From SAR86 cluster bacterium (GTDB taxonomy: Bacteria; Pseudomonadota; Gammaproteobacteria; Pseudomonadales; Pseudohongiellaceae), in NCBI GenBank assembly GCA_002401885.1, contig NVUL01000058.1:1-35888 (forward strand): a DNA stretch of 35,888 bases, read 5' to 3'. The notes under the pieces are model-generated. The model searched no databases. It worked only from the letters and a program-made list of their open reading frames with translations, and was not told the origin of the DNA. Made by a program: the position numbers and the translations under genes. Shown here piece by piece: positions 1-9,049 of the stretch. How positions within the stretch are numbered: position 1 is the stretch's first letter; each line of letters opens with the position of its first letter.

Positions 1-1
1 G

Positions 2-2287
2 AATCTTCTTCGTCGGTTAGTCATTGGATTGCTCCTGGTTTCGCTAGGAGCAGGTTGGCATCTACGCTGGGCTAACGACCGCCTAAGTGAACGCCTGCCG
101 TTAATACTCGAAGGGGAAACGCTTCAGGTTGAGGGCGTCGTGATAGGCCTGCCAGAACGCTCATTGATTGCACAGCAGTTTCAGTTTGAGATCCTGCGCG
201 CGCCATCTGGATTCTTTCCGCGCAAGGTGATTCTCAATTACTACGGCGGCACGACTGTTATCCCCGGGCAGTATTGGCGCCTTGCGGTGCGGCTCAACCG
301 TCCTCACGGATTCGCCAACCCCGGTGGGTTCGACTACGAGGCTTGGCTGTTTCAGCAGGGCGTTAGCGCGCGCGGCTATGTGCGTGATTCGGCCTCCAAT
401 CAATTGATCCCGGCCTTGTCAAAAGACGTTGGTTTCTATCCTTCGGTGTGGCTGCACTCGGTTCGCTATTCGCTAAAGATTAAATTGCAGCGGATGTTAG
501 CCGGTTCTCAATACGGCGGCCTCTTGATGGCCCTACTGCTTGGCGACAGATCGGGCATATCGCAGGACAGTTGGAAGCTCTTTACCGCGACAGGAAGCAA
601 CCATCTGTTTGTCATATCGGGGTTGCACATCGGCATGATCAGCGGTTTCGTATTTTGGTTAGCGCTGCTTGTGGGAAGACTGGTCCGCATTGGCAGGCTC
701 GTGCCCGCTCAAAAATTCGCCGCATTCTTCGCGCTAGTGGCTGCCTTGATGTATGCGTTGCTCGCAGGTTTTAGCTTGCCCACGCAGCGCGCGTTTATCA
801 TGATCGCCGTGTTAATCTGCGGCCTCTTTTGGAATACGCGCTATCAAGTTTCCTTCCGACTTCTGTTAGCGATGTTCGCGGTTCTGCTACTAAATCCGCT
901 CGCGCTCATCAGCAGTGGTTTCTGGTTGTCATTCATCGCGGTGGCGGCGCTACTCGCGTTCGCCGGCTCTTCTCAAGCGTCGGTAAGTGTCGAGCAAATA
1001 GAAGTCCCGCTTGGCGAGAGAGTGGCTGCGGTTGCCAGGTTTCTCGTCCGGCCGCAACTTATCGTCTTCATCGCGCTGGGCGTGCCGTTAATATTTTTCA
1101 CGCAGCAGCTCTCGTTACTAGCCCCCGTGGTCAATATTATCGCCATTCCTGTTGTCGGCTTTTTGATCGTGCCGATCTGTTTTGCGTCCCTGCTTGTTAG
1201 CTTCGTGCATGAGCCCGCCGCGATTCTGCTGTTCTCTATAGCTCATGGCGGTATTGCATTGCTTATCGAGTTTATGGAGTTTTTGGTGGCGTGGGGTTCC
1301 AGTTCTCTTCAGTTGCAGGTAGCACAGCCTAACAGTTGGAATGTGTTAGCGCTGTTCTTCGCCGTGCTGTTGTTGCTGCTACCTAAGGGGGTATGTCGAA
1401 GGGGGCTCGTTATTCCATTGATGCTCTGCGTGCTGCCGATACCAGAGCGGTTAAGGTCGTCGACGGGCGAAGTAAATATTTTACGACTACACGTTATCGA
1501 TGTAGGGCAGGGCCTCGCCGTCATCGTGCAGACGCGCCATCATGCCCTTCTTTATGATACGGGCGCGAACCTCAGTCCTGATTTCAATATCGGTTCCGCA
1601 GTCGTTGTGCCTGCACTACGCGCACTTGGCATACGATCGTTAGCTGCGGTCGTAGTTAGTCATGGCGATAACGATCACGCCGGAGGGCTCAGCGGTGTTG
1701 AGGGTGGCATGCATGTAGAGAGGCTCATCGGCAATCGCAAGGATTTGAAAGCGAAGTTGCCGGTAGCGCTCTGCCTCGACGTGGATGATTGGAATTGGGA
1801 TGGCGTCGAATTTCGCTTCCTGCAAAGTGGTCTAGACCATTCATCGGAGAACAATAGTTCCTGTGTGCTACAGATACGTTCCAGTGCGGGCAGCATTTTA
1901 CTGCCAGGCGATATTGAGAGGGAGGCCGAGGCGCAACTCGCGAGGCGGTATGGCGCTGAGCTCGCAAGTGATGTGCTGCTTGCTCCACATCATGGCAGTG
2001 GAAGCTCGTCGAGCTATGCTTTTCTCAAGCGGGTTAAACCTGCTTACGTGGTGTTCTCTGCCGGTTACCGCAATAGTTTCGGTCATCCCCATGGCCAAGT
2101 AGCTGAACGTTACACTGAATTCGCGAGTAGGGGGTTCACTACGTCGGAGACTGGCATGCTTAGCTTGGAATTCGGCGGTACACGCCGCGGTGAATCGAGC
2201 GAGGGTTTTAGCAAGAAAGCTGCCCCAGAGGATACAATTGTCCGCATTAGCGAATACCGAAAGCAGAATTCTCGATATTGGCATTAA
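2..2287 (+). CDS. comEC: ComEC/Rec2 family DNA uptake channel (5' end outside window)
   Basis: ComEC forms the inner-membrane channel that takes up single-stranded DNA during natural transformation. The frame is open to the left edge, so the true start is probably upstream; a TTG at 29 is the first in-window start and gives 752 residues. Residue numbers below count from it. The N-terminal part has an exported soluble domain after a first hydrophobic helix. Residues about 160-470 form a multi-helix Competence domain (VISGLHIG). The C-terminal third is a metallo-beta-lactamase-like domain: DVGQG, DTGA, SHGDNDHAGG near 543, LPGD near 624 and APHHGS near 650. The metal-binding motifs look intact. 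It heads the exbB-exbD-msbA-lpxK cluster, as in pseudomonads; in Escherichia coli the homologue ycaI precedes msbA. Whether the organism is competent cannot be told from here. Confidence 0.95.
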   Translation, partial: NLLRRLVIGLLLVSLGAGWHLRWANDRLSERLPLILEGETLQVEGVVIGLPERSLIAQQFQFEILRAPSGFFPRKVILNYYGGTTVIPGQYWRLAVRLNRPHGFANPGGFDYEAWLFQQGVSARGYVRDSASNQLIPALSKDVGFYPSVWLHSVRYSLKIKLQRMLAGSQYGGLLMALLLGDRSGISQDSWKLFTATGSNHLFVISGLHIGMISGFVFWLALLVGRLVRIGRLVPAQKFAAFFALVAALMYALLAGFSLPTQRAFIMIAVLICGLFWNTRYQVSFRLLLAMFAVLLLNPLALISSGFWLSFIAVAALLAFAGSSQASVSVEQIEVPLGERVAAVARFLVRPQLIVFIALGVPLIFFTQQLSLLAPVVNIIAIPVVGFLIVPICFASLLVSFVHEPAAILLFSIAHGGIALLIEFMEFLVAWGSSSLQLQVAQPNSWNVLALFFAVLLLLLPKGVCRRGLVIPLMLCVLPIPERLRSSTGEVNILRLHVIDVGQGLAVIVQTRHHALLYDTGANLSPDFNIGSAVVVPALRALGIRSLAAVVVSHGDNDHAGGLSGVEGGMHVERLIGNRKDLKAKLPVALCLDVDDWNWDGVEFRFLQSGLDHSSENNSSCVLQIRSSAGSILLPGDIEREAEAQLARRYGAELASDVLLAPHHGSGSSSSYAFLKRVKPAYVVFSAGYRNSFGHPHGQVAERYTEFASRGFTTSETGMLSLEFGGTRRGESSEGFSKKAAPEDTIVRISEYRKQNSRYWH

Positions 2288-2397
2288 TCAGACCTGCAAT
2301 TGATGCCGATAAGTCTACTACCCCGTCGTGACAGTCTCTGCAGGCTGTGTACTGGCGGATATGGTAGAGTTATCAATCGATTTTTTGGAGGAAACAC

Positions 2398-3018
2398 GTG
2401 GTAGAAATAATTCGGGCTGGCGGCTGGCTGATGTTGCCCATTATTCTTTGTTCCATCGTAGCGATAGCTATCGTTATTGAGCGATTCTGGAGTCTGAGCG
2501 CTTCCCGCATCACACCTAAATACGTTCTCGCACAGGTATGGACCTGGTTAAAAAATAATCAATTGGACTCCAGCAAGCTGCGCGAGCTACGGCTGTCCTC
2601 CCCCTTAGGTCAGATTCTGGCAGCGGGGCTGCTCAGCTCCAAATACGGCAGAGCGGCGATGATCGAGAGTATCGAGCAGGCGGCGGCTCAGGTTATCCAT
2701 GACATGGAGCGCTACCTGAACACCCTGGGTACGATAGCGGCAATCACGCCACTGCTCGGGCTATTGGGCACGGTTGTCGGCATGATTCGTGTATTCAGCG
2801 AGATCATGTTGCAGGGCACCGGCAATGCGAACGCGCTGGCAGGCGGAATCTCTGAGGCATTGATATCGACTGCCGCGGGACTTACCGTCGCGATACCTAC
2901 TTTTATGGCGCATCGCCACTTCACGCGAAAGGTCGAATCCCTAGTACTGACCCTAGAGCAGGAATCGATCAAGCTAGTCGATGCGTTGCACAGCGACCGT
3001 AAAGTAGAAGTGAAATAG
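2398..3018 (+). CDS. exbB: MotA/TolQ/ExbB family proton channel subunit
   Basis: Inner-membrane subunit of an ExbB/ExbD-type proton-driven motor. It has 206 residues with three hydrophobic segments at about 9-31, 108-132 and 148-172, the usual ExbB topology. The conserved stretches are LLGLLGTVVGMI and the small-residue-rich ISTAAGL region. The GTG start is supported by GGAGG six bases upstream. It is followed after 24 bases by an exbD gene. The location between comEC and lpxK matches the pseudomonad exbB/exbD pair rather than a TonB-linked iron locus; no tonB lies nearby, so its partner is unknown. The family is certain; the cargo or process energised is not. Confidence 0.92.
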   Translation: MVEIIRAGGWLMLPIILCSIVAIAIVIERFWSLSASRITPKYVLAQVWTWLKNNQLDSSKLRELRLSSPLGQILAAGLLSSKYGRAAMIESIEQAAAQVIHDMERYLNTLGTIAAITPLLGLLGTVVGMIRVFSEIMLQGTGNANALAGGISEALISTAAGLTVAIPTFMAHRHFTRKVESLVLTLEQESIKLVDALHSDRKVEVK

Positions 3019-3042
3019 ACGCGTTAGAGAGAACACAGTAAC

Positions 3043-3495
3043 TTGAAATTTAAACGAGCCAACCGCGAAGAACTTGCCATCAATATGACACCGCTCATAG
3101 ACGTGGTGTTTCTTCTGCTTATCTTCTTTATGGTAACCACGACATTTAGCCGTGAGACACGGCTGCTAGTGAATCTGCCAGAGGCGGATGCCGAGGCCTC
3201 AGAGAGTAATCCTGCGCAGATAGAGATTCTAGTTGCCAGAGACGGCAGCTTCTCGATCAATGGCAGAGCGCTGGTCAATTCCAGGATCGAGACGCTGGTG
3301 CAGGGCTTGCAGATAGAGTCGGGCGGTGATCTCAGCTTGCCGATCCTATTGATTGCCGATGCTGAGGCTACGCATCAATCTGTTGTGACTGCGATGGATG
3401 GCATTGGGCAATCTGGATTTACACGACTCAACATCGCTACGCAGCGACCACAGGAACTTGAACAACCGGGATCTACCCCAACTGACTTGCTATGA
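3043..3495 (+). CDS. exbD: ExbD/TolR family biopolymer transport protein
   Basis: Partner of the upstream ExbB-like protein. It has 150 residues: a short basic cytoplasmic N-terminus, one membrane helix at about 16-36 and a periplasmic domain. The membrane segment starts NMTPLIDVVFLLLIFF; Asp20 corresponds to the family's proton-carrying aspartate. The start is a TTG at 3043, giving the normal ExbD N-terminus. The stop overlaps the msbA start as ATGA at 3492-3495, so translational coupling is likely. This version lies in an envelope-biogenesis operon, so its role may be in lipopolysaccharide or outer-membrane energetics rather than siderophore uptake; that is inference from position only. Confidence 0.92.
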   Translation: MKFKRANREELAINMTPLIDVVFLLLIFFMVTTTFSRETRLLVNLPEADAEASESNPAQIEILVARDGSFSINGRALVNSRIETLVQGLQIESGGDLSLPILLIADAEATHQSVVTAMDGIGQSGFTRLNIATQRPQELEQPGSTPTDLL

Positions 3496-5267
3496 GCGAA
3501 ACGGATCGAAAAATAGGGAAGGAAGAGAGTTGGCGTCTGTACAGGCGGCTATTCAGCTATGTGATTCCGCACCGCATGCTATTTGCCACGGCCATGCTCG
3601 GCTATATCATCTTCGCGCTCACCGCCCCCGCCGCGACTTGGTGGCTGGGCTGGACCGTCGATGCAATTGCCGCGGAGGACTATGAGGCTCTGCGAATATT
3701 GAGCCCGCTGGCCTTTATCGGCTTGGCGGCCGTGCGCGGTCTCGGTGGCTTCATGGGTAGCTACTATCTTGCCGGCATATCGAATTATCTAGTACACGAG
3801 TTACGCTGCGAACTGATCGACCGGCTAATTCGCTTGCCGGCAAGTTACTTCGATAACAATTCCTCGGGACGACTCGTCTCTAAACTAACCTACGATGTAA
3901 TGCAGATTACCGGTGCCGCGAGTAATGCAGTCGCCGTGGTGGTGCGCGAAGGCTTCACCGTAGTGGGGCTGCTAGCCTATCTGATGTACATGGACTGGAA
4001 GCTCAGTCTTACCTTCCTGATCATCGCGCCTGTGGTCGGTAAGGTCGTCTCGATAGCTTCGAAGAAGTTCCGCCGCTATAGCACACAGATACAAGATTCC
4101 ATGGGCGATGTGACACAGATTACCACTGAGACTATCAAGGGCCATCGCGTCATTCGCACATTCAATGCAGAAGACTATGTGAGCAAAAGGCTGTCTGCGG
4201 CGAGCGAGAAGAACCGCGTGCAGAATATGAAGATGGTGCTTACGCGTAGCGCGAGCACGCCGCTGATCCAGTTGATAGTCAGTACAGCGATCGCGACATT
4301 AGTCTGGTTCGCTATGTCAGCCGAATTCTTCGCCACGAATACGCCAGGCGACTTCGTGGCGTTTCTAAGTGCGGCCGGCTTGCTAGCCAAGCCTATCCGG
4401 CAGCTCACTCAGATCAACGCCGTGATACAGCGAGGGCTTTCAGCCGCGGCCAGCATCTTCGAATTGCTAGATGAAGAGTTGGAAAAAGACGCAGGCACAC
4501 AGGTGTTGGCTAGGGCAGAGGGACGTGTCGAATTCGCTAATGTGAGTTTTTCCTATAATGAGGGAGTGCAGACCCTTGCTGATATTAGTTTTGTTGCGCA
4601 GCCGGGGCAGACGATCGCGTTGGTCGGAAAGTCGGGCAGCGGGAAGTCCAGTCTCGTGAGTCTCATTACTCGATTCTATGATTTTCAGCAGGGCGAGATA
4701 ACGCTCGACGGCGTGCCCCTGAAGAGTTTGAAGCTGGAGAGTCTGCGTGAGAACATTTCCCTAGTCTCTCAGCAGGTCGTGCTGTTCAATGGCACGGTAG
4801 AAGAGAACATCGCTTACGGGGAGGATGTGATCGATCATGAGAAGACGATTAAGGCAGCGAACGATGCGCACGCGATGGAGTTCATCGAACAGTTAGAGCA
4901 AGGTATTGACACGCCGGTTGGTGACGATGCGGTGTTATTGTCCGGCGGACAGCGGCAGCGCATAGCGATTGCTCGCGCTCTGCTGAAAGACGCGCCTATT
5001 TTGATCTTCGACGAGGCGACCTCAGCGCTGGATTCCGAATCGGAGATGCACATTCAGGAAGCGTTGGATACCCTGCGCCAGGGAAGGACGACATTCGTTA
5101 TTGCGCATAGGTTGTCGACCATCGAGAAGGCAGACTTGATATTAGTCATGGAGAAGGGAAAAATTATAGAGTCGGGTACTCACGAGGAATTGCTTGCCAA
5201 GCAGGCGACTTACTCAAGACTTCACGCGAAACAATTCTCGGAGAATGCTGCGGCACCAGCTGAATGA
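3492..5267 (+). CDS. msbA: Lipid A export ABC transporter/permease MsbA
   Basis: MsbA flips lipid A-core across the inner membrane using ATP. The 591 residues hold one transmembrane domain (about 20-320, six helices) and one nucleotide-binding domain, so it acts as a homodimeric half-transporter. Walker A is VGKSGSGKSS near 375; the signature LSGGQRQRIAIARALL begins near 482; Walker B is ILIFDEATSALD near 503; the switch histidine is in IAHRLSTIE near 537. Length fits the family (582 in E. coli). It overlaps exbD upstream and lpxK downstream by ATGA, so all are probably one transcript. The neighbouring lpxK makes MsbA more likely than a drug exporter of the same fold. Confidence 0.95.
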   Translation: MSETDRKIGKEESWRLYRRLFSYVIPHRMLFATAMLGYIIFALTAPAATWWLGWTVDAIAAEDYEALRILSPLAFIGLAAVRGLGGFMGSYYLAGISNYLVHELRCELIDRLIRLPASYFDNNSSGRLVSKLTYDVMQITGAASNAVAVVVREGFTVVGLLAYLMYMDWKLSLTFLIIAPVVGKVVSIASKKFRRYSTQIQDSMGDVTQITTETIKGHRVIRTFNAEDYVSKRLSAASEKNRVQNMKMVLTRSASTPLIQLIVSTAIATLVWFAMSAEFFATNTPGDFVAFLSAAGLLAKPIRQLTQINAVIQRGLSAAASIFELLDEELEKDAGTQVLARAEGRVEFANVSFSYNEGVQTLADISFVAQPGQTIALVGKSGSGKSSLVSLITRFYDFQQGEITLDGVPLKSLKLESLRENISLVSQQVVLFNGTVEENIAYGEDVIDHEKTIKAANDAHAMEFIEQLEQGIDTPVGDDAVLLSGGQRQRIAIARALLKDAPILIFDEATSALDSESEMHIQEALDTLRQGRTTFVIAHRLSTIEKADLILVMEKGKIIESGTHEELLAKQATYSRLHAKQFSENAAAPAE

Positions 5268-6277
5268 GTTTTCTAGAAAGGGCATGGCATAAAAGAGCGG
5301 GGTGGCTAATTTTGTTATGGCCAGTCTCTGTCTTGTTTCAACTGCTGACGAAAATTCGCCGTGCAGCTCAGCAATCAAAGGAACGTCCGGCCGATCTAAC
5401 GGCTCCTCTCATTGTCATCGGGAATATTTCACTTGGTGGTACCGGCAAGACACCCTTGCTAATCACGCTCTCTCAAGAATTACAGAGGCGGGGCTTCAAG
5501 CCCGGCATCATCAGTCGCGGTTATGGCGGAGACGCGCCAAGCTATCCTCTTGCGGTTGATGGCGAGAGCGATGTTCGCCAATCCGGTGACGAGGCATTTC
5601 TGATTGCGGAAAAGACTGGCTGCCCCGTGTATGTCGATCCTGATCGTAGCGCTGCGTTGCATGCACTGCTCCTACATGAAGACGTGGATGTGGTGCTGAG
5701 TGATGACGGCTTGCAGCATTACAAACTGTATCGCGATTTGGAGATCGTAGTTGTAGACGGTCAGCGGCTGTTCTCGAATGGTTTCTGTATACCTGCTGGC
5801 CCGCTTAGGGAGCCGGTGGCTCGTCTGAAAGAGGTTCAACACATCGTTGTAAATGGCCAGCCTGCAAGAGAAATTCCTCAACTCAAGGCCGCGAGCACGA
5901 TGCAATTGGAGCCGCGCTCACTCGTCAATCTACTGAGCGGCGAGAAGCGACCTTTCGCTGGCGCTCCGTTTAATATGGGCAACAAGCTGCAGGCAGTTTC
6001 CGCGCTTGGCAATCCGCAGCGCTTCTACGCTTTGCTGGAGCGCTTGCCGTATCAGCTAGAGACCTTCAGTTTTCCCGACCACCATAGCTTCACCGCCGCC
6101 GATTTCGAGCAGCAGGGCATTGATGCGCATCAACCTGTCGTAATGACAGAGAAGGATGCGGTAAAATGTCGGCAGTTCGCCAAAAACAATTTTTGGTATC
6201 TATCGGTAGAAGTGAATCTTGAGAGTCAATTTGTCGAGCGTCTCATCGAAGACATTCGACAAGTCTCTGCTTCTTAG
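5264..6277 (+). CDS. lpxK: Tetraacyldisaccharide 4'-kinase LpxK
   Basis: LpxK phosphorylates the 4' position of the tetraacyldisaccharide 1-phosphate precursor to give lipid IVA, at the cytoplasmic face of the inner membrane. The 337 residues include an N-terminal hydrophobic helix (about 12-28) and a P-loop GNISLGGTGKTPL with the GGTGKT core at 58-63. Further family stretches are IISRGYGG, GDEAFLIA, SDDGLQHY and, near the C-terminus, VMTEKDAVKC. The start overlaps the msbA stop (ATGA), and msbA-lpxK is a conserved pair because MsbA exports the LpxK product. Nothing appears missing. Confidence 0.96.
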   Translation: MSFLERAWHKRAGWLILLWPVSVLFQLLTKIRRAAQQSKERPADLTAPLIVIGNISLGGTGKTPLLITLSQELQRRGFKPGIISRGYGGDAPSYPLAVDGESDVRQSGDEAFLIAEKTGCPVYVDPDRSAALHALLLHEDVDVVLSDDGLQHYKLYRDLEIVVVDGQRLFSNGFCIPAGPLREPVARLKEVQHIVVNGQPAREIPQLKAASTMQLEPRSLVNLLSGEKRPFAGAPFNMGNKLQAVSALGNPQRFYALLERLPYQLETFSFPDHHSFTAADFEQQGIDAHQPVVMTEKDAVKCRQFAKNNFWYLSVEVNLESQFVERLIEDIRQVSAS

Positions 6278-6349
6278 AAGCAATCCTTTAGACTAAAAAT
6301 TGTAGCTGGTTTGTTACCTTCGCCTTGGCGAAGAACCAGGAGTCTTTCT

Positions 6350-6541
6350 ATGCTCGACCAAAAACTATTAACTATTCTTGCCTGTCCTTTGTGCAAGGGT
6401 GAATTGCACTACGATCGGGTGGCGAAGGAATTGATCTGCCTACCTGATGCCTTGGCCTATCCGGTTCGAGATGATGTACCGGTGATGCTCAGCAATGAAG
6501 CGAGGGAGCTATCCCTCGAAGAATGCGAGAAGTACCGATGA
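6350..6541 (+). CDS. ycaR: Trm112 family protein (YcaR-like)
   Basis: Small protein of 63 residues of the Trm112/UPF0434 family. Eukaryotic Trm112 activates methyltransferases; the bacterial role is poorly defined. The N-terminus LTILACPLCKGEL contains the CPxC half of a zinc-ribbon, and LAYPVRDDVPVML is the family's second conserved block. I chose the ATG at 6350 because AGGAG sits seven bases upstream and the protein then begins as homologues do; an in-frame extension to 6311 is open but has no support. The stop overlaps the kdsB start (ATGA at 6538). Placement between lpxK and kdsB is the same in E. coli and Pseudomonas. Confidence 0.92.
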   Translation: MLDQKLLTILACPLCKGELHYDRVAKELICLPDALAYPVRDDVPVMLSNEARELSLEECEKYR

Positions 6542-7278
6542 GCTTTAGCGTCGTCATCCCAGCCCGTTACGCATCGACGCGCCTGCCCGGGAAACCGCTT
6601 CTGGATATCTGCGGCAAACCGATGCTGCAACACACCTACGAGCGCGCACTAGAGAGTAAGGCTGATAGAGTCATCATCGCTACCGACGACGTGCGCATTC
6701 AGGAGGTGGCGGAGGGATTCGGCGCATTGGTGTGCATGACGTCGAGCTCTCATGTATCCGGCACCGATCGAATTCAAGAAGTGAGCGGCCAGTTACAGAT
6801 GCTTGAATCCGACCTAGTGGTCAATGTGCAGGCGGATGAACCTCTAATTCCTCCCAGTGTTATCAATCAGGTAGCGGAAAATCTTCAACAAGACTCTGAG
6901 GTTGGTATCGCCACGCTCTGTGAGACGATTACCGACAAGGAAGAGATCTGTGATTCGAATAGTGTCAAGGTGGTGATCGATAGTCGGGGGCACGCGCTGT
7001 ATTTTAGCCGCGCCACCATACCCTGGCAGGGCTGCGTCTCGGCGAAGAACTGCTACCGCCACATTGGTATCTACGCCTACCGGGTTGCCGTGCTCAATCA
7101 GTTCGTTGCGTGGCCGGTGTGTGAATTGGAGGTGACCGAGAAGCTAGAGCAGCTGCGGGCGCTGTACAACGGCATCGGCATTCATGTGGCCGTGTCCAGC
7201 GAGAGCATCCCGCCCGGTGTCGACACCGAGCGCGATTTAGAGCTGGTGCGTGCCCATATCAGCGCTGGCAAGGCCTAG
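6538..7278 (+). CDS. kdsB: 3-deoxy-manno-octulosonate cytidylyltransferase KdsB
   Basis: KdsB activates Kdo with CTP to CMP-Kdo for the lipopolysaccharide inner core. It has 246 residues (248 in E. coli). The N-terminus FSVVIPARYASTRLPGKPL is the nucleotidyltransferase fingerprint; ATDD, SGTDRI, VNVQADEPLI and GIYAYR follow in the expected order. The ATG at 6538 overlaps the upstream stop and removes five in-frame residues that would lie inside the Trm112-like gene. Together with msbA and lpxK this makes the cluster a lipid A/Kdo operon. Confidence 0.96.
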   Translation: MSFSVVIPARYASTRLPGKPLLDICGKPMLQHTYERALESKADRVIIATDDVRIQEVAEGFGALVCMTSSSHVSGTDRIQEVSGQLQMLESDLVVNVQADEPLIPPSVINQVAENLQQDSEVGIATLCETITDKEEICDSNSVKVVIDSRGHALYFSRATIPWQGCVSAKNCYRHIGIYAYRVAVLNQFVAWPVCELEVTEKLEQLRALYNGIGIHVAVSSESIPPGVDTERDLELVRAHISAGKA

Positions 7279-7822
7279 GCTAAATACCTTGTCGGCGAAC
7301 TCACCCCCTAATGATGCCAGCCCCAGCGACAAGATTCGCATCTTAATGGTCTGTCTCGGCAACATCTGTCGCTCGCCGACAGCTCACGGCGTGCTAGAGA
7401 AACTAATACAAAATAAAGGTTTAAGTAAATTTATTGAAGTAGACTCTGCAGGTACCAGCACTTACCACATCGGCGCTCATCCAGACTCAAGGTCGATTGC
7501 AGCAGCTCGGCGCCGTGGCTACAGCCTGGAAAAACAGGTCGCCAGACAGGTGCGTGCCAGTGACTTTCAGGAATTCGACTATGTACTGGCTATGGACGTA
7601 GAGAATCTGCAACACCTAGAAAGAGCCGCGCCCCCAGGCAGCAAGGCGAAGGTGCAATTGCTGCTCGACTACTCGGCCGAGGCGACAGAATCCGTGCCGG
7701 ACCCGTACTTCGGCGCTGGCGGACAGGGGTTCGAGACGGTACTAGACCTGGTCGAAGACACATGTCGGCGTCTGTTCGAGCAGCTAGAGGATGAGCTGTC
7801 CATTTCCGAGAAGGAGCAATAG
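7250..7822 (+). CDS. Low molecular weight protein-tyrosine phosphatase
   Basis: Cytoplasmic phosphotyrosine phosphatase of the LMW-PTP family. The catalytic P-loop is CLGNICRS, with nucleophile Cys35 and Arg41 when numbered from the GTG at 7250; the general-acid aspartate is in VPDPYFGAGG near residue 147. The start is uncertain: GTG 7250 overlaps kdsB by 29 bases, while a TTG at 7289 would remove 13 non-conserved residues; neither has a strong ribosome binding site. An ATG at 7346 is too late because it deletes the first beta-strand. Pseudomonas has the same kdsB-phosphatase-murB order. The substrate is unknown; no exopolysaccharide tyrosine kinase is present here. Confidence 0.9.
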   Translation: MPISALARPRLNTLSANSPPNDASPSDKIRILMVCLGNICRSPTAHGVLEKLIQNKGLSKFIEVDSAGTSTYHIGAHPDSRSIAAARRRGYSLEKQVARQVRASDFQEFDYVLAMDVENLQHLERAAPPGSKAKVQLLLDYSAEATESVPDPYFGAGGQGFETVLDLVEDTCRRLFEQLEDELSISEKEQ

Positions 7823-7824
7823 CC

Positions 7825-8832
7825 GTGGTGTTTGAGATACAGGAGCAGGTCGACCTCACCCCTTACAACAGTTTCGGCGTGAGTCAGATGGCCGCGTACT
7901 TCGCTGACATACAAGATCCTGCCGATCTGCCGCAGGCGCGCGAATTTGCTGCATCGAAACGTCTGTCGGTGTTGGTCCTGGGTCAAGGCAGTAATACGCT
8001 GTTTATAAACGATTACCCAGGCCTGGTTCTCTACATGAATAATCGGGGCAGGGAGATACTGCCGGGCGCCGGCATGTTGCGAGCCGCCGCCGGAGAGAAC
8101 TGGCATGAGCTTGTTATGTTTTGCTTGCAAAATTCCCTGTATGGCATTGAAAATTTAGCGCTTATTCCCGGTACTGTCGGCGCCGCGCCGATTCAGAATA
8201 TCGGTGCTTATGGCGTAGAGCTGGACCAGTTCTTCGTAGAATTAGAAGCCTTCGACTTAAAGACTGGTGAGATTCGGCACATGAGTAAGGCAGACTGTGA
8301 ATTCGCCTACCGCGATAGCCTGTTCAAGCAGGACCCGGGGCAGAAGCTGGTCGTCCTCTCGGTGACGCTGCAGCTCGCCGTAGAGCCCGTGCTAGAGCTC
8401 GGCTACGCTGGTCTCAAGGAAGCGCTGCTAGGACAGGAAGCAACGCCACAGCGCGTCTTCGATGCGGTCTGTGCTATCCGCAGCAGCAAGCTGCCTGACC
8501 CCAAGCGGATTGGCAATGCGGGAAGCTTCTTCAAGAACCCTGTCGTCTCTAGGGCGAAGTTACTGAGTCTGCGTGAATCCTATCCGGAGCTTCCGGCTTG
8601 GGATACTGGAGATGCCGATCTAGTGAAGCTGCCTGCCGCTTGGTTACTCGATCAAAAGGGTTGGAAAGGCAAGCAGCGAGGCGGTGCGGCAGTACATGAG
8701 GATCATGCGCTGGTGTTAGTGAACCGTGGCAATGCATCGGGCGAGGATGTCGTATTGCTCGCTCAGGACATGAGTAGTTCGATTCTGCAGGGCTTCGGCA
8801 TAGCCTTGCAGACCGAAGTTCGCATCGTCTAG
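7825..8832 (+). CDS. murB: UDP-N-acetylenolpyruvoylglucosamine reductase MurB
   Basis: MurB is the FAD/NADPH enzyme that reduces UDP-GlcNAc-enolpyruvate to UDP-MurNAc, the second step of peptidoglycan precursor synthesis. It has 335 residues, close to the 342 of E. coli type I MurB. Visible motifs are YNSFGV, LGQGSNTLF (FAD binding), PGTVGAAPIQNIGAYG, the Tyr-Arg pair in AYRDSLFK (type I), GNAGSFFKNP containing the catalytic serine, and a C-terminal QTEVRIV containing the catalytic glutamate. GTG start; it follows the phosphatase stop by two bases, so it is translationally close-coupled. It appears to be the last gene of the envelope operon. Confidence 0.96.
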   Translation: MVFEIQEQVDLTPYNSFGVSQMAAYFADIQDPADLPQAREFAASKRLSVLVLGQGSNTLFINDYPGLVLYMNNRGREILPGAGMLRAAAGENWHELVMFCLQNSLYGIENLALIPGTVGAAPIQNIGAYGVELDQFFVELEAFDLKTGEIRHMSKADCEFAYRDSLFKQDPGQKLVVLSVTLQLAVEPVLELGYAGLKEALLGQEATPQRVFDAVCAIRSSKLPDPKRIGNAGSFFKNPVVSRAKLLSLRESYPELPAWDTGDADLVKLPAAWLLDQKGWKGKQRGGAAVHEDHALVLVNRGNASGEDVVLLAQDMSSSILQGFGIALQTEVRIV

Positions 8833-8939
8833 CCCCTTTTCATTTGTTCTGACAACTCAGAAAACTTTAATCCATTCAACGCGTTTTCAGTCTTAAACCT
8901 CAGAAGTGTGAACCAGTTCCCGTTTTGCATTGTCTAATT

Positions 8940-8955
8940 TGTGCGGTAGATCACG
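8940..8955 (+). promoter_or_regulatory. CRP/Vfr-like site upstream of uvrY/gacA
   Basis: The 16-mer TGTGCGGTAGATCACG matches the CRP consensus TGTGA-N6-TCACA at 8 of 10 defined positions. It lies about 95 bases before the regulator start, a plausible activator position. It is a sequence match only; no CRP gene is in the window and one such match can occur by chance. Confidence 0.35.
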
Positions 8956-9049
8956 CTATGATATTAATCAACAACTGCAAGGAAAATTGGGGGAAATTTC
9001 CTGAATATCTGATGCTTTAGTGGTCTGAACCTCTTTATGGAAACAAAAC

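Noticed and set aside
1898..2284. A 128-codon minus-strand frame inside comEC.
   Set aside because: It is antisense to the conserved metallo-beta-lactamase domain and has no family features.
7669..8130. A 153-codon minus-strand frame across the phosphatase/murB junction.
   Set aside because: It overlaps two well-supported genes and has no motif or ribosome site of note.
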